Origin: Acidobacteriaceae bacterium
GTDB lineage: Bacteria; Acidobacteriota; Terriglobia; Terriglobales; Acidobacteriaceae
Direction of reading: 5' to 3'
Assembly (NCBI GenBank): GCA_003131585.1
Contig: PKVW01000010.1
Location: 84,996 to 132,581 of the forward strand
DNA: 47,586 nt
Numbering within the stretch: position 1 is the stretch's first letter; every line of letters starts with the position of its first letter. The notes beneath the pieces were generated by a model. It saw nothing but the letters and a program-made list of their open reading frames with translations, had not been told where the DNA came from and ran no database searches. A program made the translations under genes and the position numbers. This document shows positions 42,718 through 47,586 of this stretch, one piece after another.

Positions 42718-42817
42718 ATCACCGCGGCACAGAGACACAGAGACACAGAAAAAACAAAAGAAAGAGAAACACGGGAACACTTAGAGCTTTCTCTGTGACT
42801 CTGTGACTCTGTGGTGA
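42718..42817. repeat. inverted repeat built from GACACAGA units
   Basis: The left arm (from 42718) reads CACCGCGGCACAGAGACACA with further GAGACACAG units. The right arm (42789-42817) reads CTCTGTGACTCTGTGACTCT then GTGGTGA, its approximate reverse complement. About 40 A-rich bases separate the arms. A shorter relative of the left arm lies at 47037-47065. This looks like an interspersed palindromic repeat. Confidence 0.7.
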
Positions 42818-43214
42818 AAAGCGTTTTCCACAACAAAATCTTTCATGTTGTGACATCTAACCTTTCCTTCCACACCATCATCGCGCTAATGTTGGAATCG
42901 TAAGGCCTGGATGTGCGCCGTGCCTAGTCCTAGGAAACTCACGGCCCCCGCAACCTCCCCACGTGAGTGAGGGACAGAGGGACATCTAATCAGGGCTTCA
43001 GATCGGCTACCCTGGATAGCCCAGGACCTGTCGCCCGTTGTTGGTGGTGATCACTACCATTGAATTTAGCAAAGCAGAGGAGCAGGCAAAGATTAAAGAC
43101 AAAGAAGACACGGCATAAAGCGAGAAAACAATAGGGTTTTCGCCCGGCCACTGCTCAAGCGGATTCGAATCCGGTTCACCCTCACGCCAATTCGCTGGGA
43201 TGCTCCTTGTGTGG

Positions 43215-43236
43215 GGACAGCCGCCCTCGGCTGTCC
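43215..43236. repeat. hairpin GGACAGCCG-CCCT-CGGCTGTCC
   Basis: A perfect 9-bp stem with a 4-base loop. A degenerate copy, GGCGACAGCCCCACCGCTGT, is near 15936, so this is a dispersed family rather than a one-off terminator. Confidence 0.7.
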
Positions 43237-43281
43237 AACCGGGCGCAGCCCCGTGGTTGCGCTGCGCAAGCAACATCGGAA

Positions 43282-43300
43282 CCCATGGCTGAACCATGGG
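43282..43300. repeat. hairpin CCCATGG-CTGAA-CCATGGG
   Basis: A perfect 7-bp stem, 15 bases before the 3' end of the convergent Nudix gene. No U-tract on either side. Confidence 0.5.
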
Positions 43301-43315
43301 CACGCGAACTTGACC

Positions 43316-43708
43316 TCAAAGAAGTCTTCCCGCCGCTAAATCCTTCACCAGCGACGCGTCCGCTTCCAGAAAATCATACGAGGCCAGATCCTTGGGAGCC
43401 GGCCACTGCAGATCGCGGAAGATGCGATTCTCGATTTCGCCATCGTATTCGCGGACGACGAAGAAACGCAGCTCCACCTTGGCGCCATTCGGGTAGGTGT
43501 GCTGCAGGCGGGCGATCTCGTCGCCGATCTTGGCATGGATCCCTAATTCTTCTTCCAGTTCCCGGCGCAGGGCGTCGCGAGGCTGCTCGCCTTCTTCAAT
43601 TTTCCCCCCGGGAAACTCCCACTTGAGCGGCATGGTCTGATGCCGCGTGCGCTGGCACACCAGCAGCTTGCCATCCTTTTCGATCACCGCCGCTACGACC
43701 CGTTTCAT
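43316..43708 (-). CDS. MutT-type Nudix hydrolase
   Basis: 130 residues. The Nudix box is complete: GGKIEEGEQPRDALRRELEE then ELGI, with the REUxEExGU core that binds divalent metal. KRVVAAVIEKDGKLLVCQRT is the typical 8-oxo-dGTP diphosphatase-like start. It probably cleans the nucleotide pool of oxidised or non-canonical nucleotides. The ATG at 43708 gives the family-standard start; the open frame reaches 43918 but has no conserved sequence there. Last gene of the leftward run beginning with XdhC. Confidence 0.92.
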   Translation of the reverse strand: MKRVVAAVIEKDGKLLVCQRTRHQTMPLKWEFPGGKIEEGEQPRDALRRELEEELGIHAKIGDEIARLQHTYPNGAKVELRFFVVREYDGEIENRIFRDLQWPAPKDLASYDFLEADASLVKDLAAGRLL

Positions 43709-43802
43709 ACTTTGGCCGTGCTGATGGCGTGCGGCGCGCTGGCAACAAAATTCCGCCACGCAGGTCCCATCTCGGGCGGTCGGACCTTCCCCTTTTCGAC
43801 TC

Positions 43803-44285
43803 TCACTGCGACTTCTCCAGCTTCTTCCCCACGACTTCAGCGCAGTACTGAACGAGTTTCTGGTCTTCGGCTCCGAACGCGGCGGCGAAATGGCTGTCGA
43901 TGTCGAGCTCGCCGGCAACTTGCTTCGTCACGAAAATAGGCACAACAATTTCCGACTTGGTCTCCAGGGAGCAAGCGAGGTAGCGGGGGTCTTTGCTGAC
44001 GTCGTCCACCACGATCGTCTTCCCGCTGGAGGCGGCAGCTCCGCAAATGCCCTGGTGGAGCGGGATTCGCGTGTGCGGAGTCATGGCGCCCACGAACGCT
44101 TCAAGCACCAGCATCGGCGGTTGGGCGCCGGGCTCGAGCATGTAAAAGCCAACCCAGTTGTACTTCAGCATGCGATCGTGCAGCAGCTTGCACACACCTT
44201 CCATAAGAACCTGAGCCGTTGCGGCTGTTTGAGCGAGTGCCGTGATTTCGCTGCGAACTTCTTCGATTCTGGTGGCGACGGGCAT
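43803..44285 (-). CDS. msrC: free methionine-(R)-sulfoxide reductase (GAF fold)
   Basis: 160 residues. YNWVGFYMLE, LVLEAFVGAM, HTRIPLHQGICGAAASSG, VSKDPRYLACSLETKSEIVV and GELDIDS form the fRMsr signature. Cys81 (GICG) and Cys105 (LACS) match the catalytic and resolving region; the third cysteine found in E. coli is not seen. It reduces free Met-R-sulfoxide with thioredoxin. It starts 15 bases downstream of the BtuF-like gene. Confidence 0.92.
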   Translation of the reverse strand: MPVATRIEEVRSEITALAQTAATAQVLMEGVCKLLHDRMLKYNWVGFYMLEPGAQPPMLVLEAFVGAMTPHTRIPLHQGICGAAASSGKTIVVDDVSKDPRYLACSLETKSEIVVPIFVTKQVAGELDIDSHFAAAFGAEDQKLVQYCAEVVGKKLEKSQ

Positions 44286-44300
44286 GAGCAGAATCTTAAC

Positions 44301-45143
44301 TCAGAGTGGAAGATTCACGGTTGTGGAAGATGGCACCCAGGTAATCTGGCGGATTCCTTCCGGGCAGGCAAAGAGTTCGGGGTGGATGGCAAACGCCAGT
44401 GCGTCCAGGCCGCGAAGAAGCGTGGGAGCCGGCGTGTTGAGATGCTCGTCCCGAACGCAATAAACGCGGGAAGTGCGGGCGGCGCGAGTTCCCTGCCACT
44501 CGCGGTCGGCAACGATTTTCTCCAGCGGCACGCGGTCGCCCGCTCCGCACCAGGCGGCGATCAAGATATCGGGATCCATGCGGGCCACTTCTTCGGCGGA
44601 AATCTGGCGTCCCGGCGCACCCAGGAACTCGCCCCCAGCGGCTTCGACCAGTTCCGCGACCCAGGCTTGCGACGCAATCAGCGGCTTGCCCCATTCTTCA
44701 CAGAAAACTCGTGGACGCGTTGATCCCGCAGTCCGAGAGCGGACTTCTTCGATGCGCTGCCGCATGAGAGCGATCACCTCTTCGCCACGATCGCTCGCGC
44801 CGACCGTTCCGGCGATGGTGGCGATGTCGGTGTAAATGTCGGCGAGAGTCTTGGGGGCGAGACCCAGAAAGCGAGCGCCAGACTTGAGGATTTCTACGAC
44901 GGCTTTCTCCTGGTAAGGCACGGAGGCAATGACGAGGTCAGGCTGAGCGGCAAGAATCTGCTCGGCGTTGGCAGTCCAGGAGTCGGCAAGAATGGTGCGC
45001 GGTTGCGATGTAACTTCGGGAACAACGTCCGCGCAATACTTCGTGCAGGCGACCACGCGGTCAAGTTCGCCAACGGCGGCAAGGATGACCGTGGCGCTGG
45101 GTTGCAGGCTGGCGATGCGGCGCGGCGTGTGGGAAGAGGACAT
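44301..45143 (-). CDS. cobalamin-binding-like (BtuF/FepB family) protein without signal peptide
   Basis: 280 residues of the periplasmic-binding fold of the BtuF/TroA-like group: RRIASLQPSATVILAAVGEL opening, PDLVIASVPYQEKAVV, and DREWQGTRAARTSRVYCVRD in the C-terminal lobe. The first residues are MSSSHTPRRIASLQP and carry no Sec, Tat or lipoprotein signal, unusual for a substrate-binding protein. No permease or ATPase is next to it. A cytoplasmic corrinoid- or metal-complex binding protein is the best reading. It starts ten bases after the NifU-like gene. Confidence 0.85.
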   Translation of the reverse strand: MSSSHTPRRIASLQPSATVILAAVGELDRVVACTKYCADVVPEVTSQPRTILADSWTANAEQILAAQPDLVIASVPYQEKAVVEILKSGARFLGLAPKTLADIYTDIATIAGTVGASDRGEEVIALMRQRIEEVRSRTAGSTRPRVFCEEWGKPLIASQAWVAELVEAAGGEFLGAPGRQISAEEVARMDPDILIAAWCGAGDRVPLEKIVADREWQGTRAARTSRVYCVRDEHLNTPAPTLLRGLDALAFAIHPELFACPEGIRQITWVPSSTTVNLPL

Positions 45144-45153
45144 GAATCTTAAA

Positions 45154-45513
45154 CTATGCTCTGACGCGGCTCAGCGCCGCCGCAAGTGCATCGAGAGCCA
45201 ACTGGGCGGCGTGGGTTGAGGCTTGGGGCAGGCCTCCGACGGCGGCGCTCACGTCCTCGCGCCGCAGGTTCTGCGCTTCAGTCAACGTCTTCCCCACAAC
45301 CAACTCCGTCAAGGCCGAGCCGCAGGCAATCGCCGCCACGCATCCTTTGGCCTTGAACCGCGCTTGGGTAATTCGGCCTGCGCTTGCTTTCAGGGTTAGC
45401 CGTAACACATCTCCGCAGGCGGGATTTTCGATCTCCGCCGCGGCGTCTGCATCGGCAATTTCTCCGGCATGGCGCGGATTCTGAAAATGATCGAGTAACT
45501 GCGCGGAATACAT
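45154..45513 (-). CDS. NifU/IscU-like iron-sulfur cluster scaffold lacking the third cysteine
   Basis: 119 residues. MYSAQLLDHFQNPRHAGEI is the IscU/NifU-N opening. Cluster-ligand positions seen are Cys33 with Asp35 (NPACGD), Cys58 and Cys64 (KGCVAAIACGS). The usual HCSxLA third cysteine is HAAQLA here (101-106), so only part of the ligand set is present. It may be a scaffold variant specialised for the genes around it or a degenerate SufU-like protein. The start at 45513 fits the family; the frame extends to 45600. Confidence 0.85.
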   Translation of the reverse strand: MYSAQLLDHFQNPRHAGEIADADAAAEIENPACGDVLRLTLKASAGRITQARFKAKGCVAAIACGSALTELVVGKTLTEAQNLRREDVSAAVGGLPQASTHAAQLALDALAAALSRVRA

Positions 45514-45553
45514 TGGCAGCCCAATTGTAAACGGCAGGCGCTCGGCGGCAAAC

Positions 45554-46300
45554 TCAACTACGCGGGCGAGTACCCTCGGGAAAATAAATCCGCCATCCAC
45601 GCTCGCGGGCAGTGGACTCCAAGTGCGGATTCGGATTCACCGCAAAGGCATGTTTCGCCATCGCCAGCATTTCCGTATCCCAGCGCGAGTTGCCCAAAGC
45701 CGCGTCGATCTCCTTCTTAACTACTTCGCGCAACGCCTCTGGTTTGCCGGGGCCGGAAGGCACGCGGATCAGACGATCGGTGACGATGCCATCGTCGAGT
45801 TCGGCTTTGGTCGCGAGAATGCGGCTTTCGGGTATACCGAAGTACTTCATTCCAGCGCGAATCACCCATTCGTTCGAAGAAGAAACAGCCCAGACCTCGC
45901 AGCCGCTTTCCTGCAAGCGACGGACGAGTTCGCGCATCTCGGGAAAGATCTGCGCGACGAAGAACTGCTCGAAGAAGCGAGCCGCGGCGCTCATCATCTT
46001 CATCTCCGAAATGCCCCGATGCATCGTCACCATTTCGCCGCACATCGTGCTTTCAGCGACCTCGCCGCGCTTATAGGCGGCGTAGCGTTCCCGCCAAAAC
46101 CGGCTAAGGGTGCCGCGGCTGGCGCTGTCAGAAAAGGCGTCGTCGTCTTTCAGTTCCCAATCGAAGAAGCGCTCCCCGGTATCGCCGGACCACAGCGTGC
46201 CATCGCAATCAATCGCAGCTACGCGCGGCTGAAGGCGGAGAATCGAATCCAGGAATTCTTGAGTGACCGGAAGAAACGCTTCGGCCTCTGCGGCATTCAT
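45554..46300 (-). CDS. HAD-superfamily phosphatase, phosphoserine-phosphatase-like
   Basis: 248 residues from the ATG at 46300. Motif I is AAIDCDGTLWSGD (the DxDGT nucleophile), motif II is VWAVSSSNEW, motif III includes the Lys in GPGKPEALR, and motif IV is GNSRWDTEML. The cap lies between I and II, as in SerB-like and related C1 HADs. A GTG at 46357 overlaps the stop of the upstream gene (GTGA) and could be the start with coupling; the ATG is preferred for a clean N-terminus. The substrate is not certain, and the context suggests cofactor or amino acid metabolism. Confidence 0.88.
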   Translation of the reverse strand: MNAAEAEAFLPVTQEFLDSILRLQPRVAAIDCDGTLWSGDTGERFFDWELKDDDAFSDSASRGTLSRFWRERYAAYKRGEVAESTMCGEMVTMHRGISEMKMMSAAARFFEQFFVAQIFPEMRELVRRLQESGCEVWAVSSSNEWVIRAGMKYFGIPESRILATKAELDDGIVTDRLIRVPSGPGKPEALREVVKKEIDAALGNSRWDTEMLAMAKHAFAVNPNPHLESTARERGWRIYFPEGTRPRS

Positions 46301-46353
46301 CGATCGACGATAACGCGATCCGGGGGAAGCTCGCAATCCGGCGCGGTATTCGG

Positions 46354-46989
46354 TCACGAGGAGCGCGTCCGCAGGCCCGCATAGTCCTCCGGAGTATTGA
46401 TATTCAGAGCGACTAGAGGATCGTCGACACCGAAATATTGGATGTGCTCCTGATGCTCGTGTTCGATATCGCGGGCAATCGACGTGGCTGGAACCCGGAG
46501 AAACGCTTCCATCATTTCGCGGCCCACAAGGTAAGGATGCCCATGCTTGCCGGAAAACTCGGGCACGACCGCCCAGATGTTCTGATCCGCGTTCTCGAAA
46601 GCATCGCGCAGAATTTGGATGGTCGCGGCGGTAACCGGAGGGCGGTCCACCAGTGTAACCATGGCGGCGTCGCGGCCGCGGTTGAGCACTTCCTGCAGGC
46701 CGACTTGCAACGAACTGAACTGGCCGCGATCCGGATCCCGGTTGACCACGAGAGCCGCCCCATGGGCATAAATAATCGGGGCCAGCGCCGGCTCATTCTT
46801 TCCGACCACAACCAGGACGAAGTCCGTCCCCGGCGAAAGCGCACGGATTGCCGCCGAGAGGAACGTCTCACGGGAAGGCGCTTGCCCGGCTGCTGGCGGA
46901 GGCCACGGCAGCAAGGCTTTATCCCGCCCCATGCGCGAGGAATCGCCGGCGGCGAGGATGAGACCTGCGAAGCTGGAAGCGCGGGTCAT
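46354..46989 (-). CDS. MobA/MocA-like molybdenum cofactor nucleotidyltransferase
   Basis: 211 residues. The N-terminal LILAAGDSSRMGRDKALLPW is the GT-A nucleotide-binding motif LAAGxSxRMGxxKxLL. ALVVNRDPDRGQFSSLQVGL and AMVTLVDRPPVTAATIQILR supply the metal-binding and base-binding parts, and HGHPYLVGREMMEAFL a conserved loop. It is closest in style to MocA-type CTP:molybdopterin cytidylyltransferase, which makes the dinucleotide cofactor of xanthine-dehydrogenase-like enzymes, in keeping with XdhC next door. Start ATG 46989. Confidence 0.88.
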   Translation of the reverse strand: MTRASSFAGLILAAGDSSRMGRDKALLPWPPPAAGQAPSRETFLSAAIRALSPGTDFVLVVVGKNEPALAPIIYAHGAALVVNRDPDRGQFSSLQVGLQEVLNRGRDAAMVTLVDRPPVTAATIQILRDAFENADQNIWAVVPEFSGKHGHPYLVGREMMEAFLRVPATSIARDIEHEHQEHIQYFGVDDPLVALNINTPEDYAGLRTRSS

Positions 46990-47036
46990 GCTGCGAAGAT
47001 AGCAGGGAATGGCGGAGAATTGGGAAAAACTGAATC

Positions 47037-47065
47037 CACCACCGCGGCACAGAGGCGCGGAGACA
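47037..47065. repeat. short relative of the CACAGAG repeat
   Basis: CCACCGCGGCACAGAGGCGC followed by GGAGACAA resembles the left arm of the element at 42718. Here only one arm is present, between mobA/mocA-like and xdhC-like genes. Confidence 0.55.
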
Positions 47066-47082
47066 AGCCAGGGTCCGCCATT

Positions 47083-47586
47083 TCACTCGTGTTCATCAAA
47101 CGCCGCTGCTGGCGCGTCTGGCACACTGGTCTCCGGCGCATCGTTCCCTTCGAGCTGCGAGGTTCGAGAGTGGAACCAACTCATGTGCGGCAGGTCGGCA
47201 CCCGCGTGCCGCCGGATCGCGATCAGCTCTGCAGTGATCGCAACCGCAATCTCCTCGGGCGTGATGGCGCCGATGTCGAGTCCGATGGGAGCGTGAACGC
47301 GGTCGAACAGGTGCGCGGGCACGCCTTCCTTCTGCAGCGTCTTGAAGATTTCGATCACCTTGCGCTTGGAACCGATCATGCCGACGTAGCGGGCGCGAGT
47401 CTGCACTGCCCAGCGCAGGATGCGCATGTCGTCGCGATGACCGCGGGTGACGATCACGATGTAGGAGGACTCGTTGGGATCCAGTTTCTGGGTGGCCTCC
47501 TCAAAATCGAGGGCGTGGATTTCGTGTGCGGCAGGGAATCGTTCTTTGGTCGCGTACGAGGACCGATCGTCGGTTACGGTGACGTC
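47083..47586 (-). CDS. XdhC-family protein, 5' end beyond the window
   Basis: The C-terminal ~167 residues of an XdhC/CoxF-type protein; the frame is open to the window edge, so the N-terminus is missing. VTVTDDRSSYATKERFPAAH, IVIVTRGHRDDMRILRWA, RYVGMIGSKRKVIEI, and GLDIGAITPEEIAVAI are the Rossmann-domain landmarks of the family. XdhC binds and protects sulfurated molybdenum cofactor and inserts it into xanthine dehydrogenase-like enzymes. It is the first gene seen in the leftward run, just before the MobA/MocA-like gene, supporting a molybdenum-hydroxylase maturation cluster. Confidence 0.92.
   Translation of the reverse strand, partial: DVTVTDDRSSYATKERFPAAHEIHALDFEEATQKLDPNESSYIVIVTRGHRDDMRILRWAVQTRARYVGMIGSKRKVIEIFKTLQKEGVPAHLFDRVHAPIGLDIGAITPEEIAVAITAELIAIRRHAGADLPHMSWFHSRTSQLEGNDAPETSVPDAPAAAFDEHE

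Larger units (their letters stand above)
42713..43315. other. 603-base intergenic region rich in repeats
   Basis: Convergent flanks. It holds the CACAGAGACACAGAG inverted element (42718-42817), the GGACAGCCG hairpin (43215-43236) and a CCCATGG/CCATGGG hairpin (43282-43300). GGATTCGAATCC near 43165 imitates a tRNA T-arm, but no tRNA is present. No gene is accepted. Confidence 0.6.

Noticed and set aside
43120-43200. tRNA 3' half suggested by GGATTCGAATCC followed by CCCTCACGCCA
   Set aside because: The palindromic T-arm-like part lacks the invariant G53-C61 pair, the spacing to CCA is three bases too long, and no D-arm, anticodon arm or acceptor partner is found nearby on either strand.

Overview
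The window is high-GC bacterial chromosome and most resembles an Acidobacteriota (Terriglobia-type) genome. This assignment is an inference from gene content and repeat style: a protein kinase-like protein with PEGA repeats, an FG-GAP/choice-of-anchor-D secreted protein, FtsX/MacB-type permeases in series, a hopanoid-type glycosyltransferase, a receiver-TonB fusion, and many intergenic GC-rich hairpins. I see no rRNA, complete tRNA, CRISPR array, prophage or intact insertion sequence.

Left part (1-7.2 kb): the window opens inside the RNase P RNA gene (minus strand, 5' end at about 110). Two MacB-type permeases, a GT21/HpnI-like glycosyltransferase, a PAS hybrid histidine kinase (convergent, overlapping by 20 bp) and a small winged-helix-like protein follow. 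From 7.2 to 12.8 kb a minus-strand operon encodes three FtsX permeases (two of them tandem paralogues), a periplasmic adaptor and one LolD/MacB-type ATPase, together an export or efflux system. A PEGA pseudokinase lies divergently at 13.3 kb.

Middle part (16-24 kb): small accessory genes, namely a secreted hypothetical, a Tat-exported SRPBCC protein, a VOC protein, an HHH (Cdd1-like) protein, a PadR regulator and a TetR regulator broken by a one-base frameshift. A receiver-TM-TonB fusion protein and a small membrane protein follow. At 30.9-22.5 kb, read leftward, is the pyruvate dehydrogenase run aceE-aceF-(GIY-YIG nuclease)-lpdA-mscS. The nuclease gene is clearly AT-richer than its neighbours and is the most intriguing insertion of the window.

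Right part (31-47.6 kb): a membrane-anchored Bcp peroxiredoxin, an FG-GAP repeat protein, a frameshifted secreted hydrolase-like gene, an ECF sigma/anti-sigma pair, a GAF-domain protein, a lytic transglycosylase, a VapBC toxin-antitoxin pair with a consensus promoter that predicts a leaderless transcript under a palindromic operator, lspA, and a divergent Nramp-family transporter. The window closes with a seven-gene minus-strand run: XdhC (cut by the edge), MobA/MocA-like nucleotidyltransferase, HAD phosphatase, NifU-like scaffold, cobalamin-binding-like protein, free Met-R-sulfoxide reductase and a Nudix hydrolase. The first genes of that run fit maturation of a molybdenum hydroxylase.

The candidates most worth following up are the GIY-YIG/PUA-like protein inside the PDH operon, the PEGA pseudokinase, the receiver-TonB fusion, the leaderless VapBC control region and the Nramp protein lacking the canonical metal motifs.
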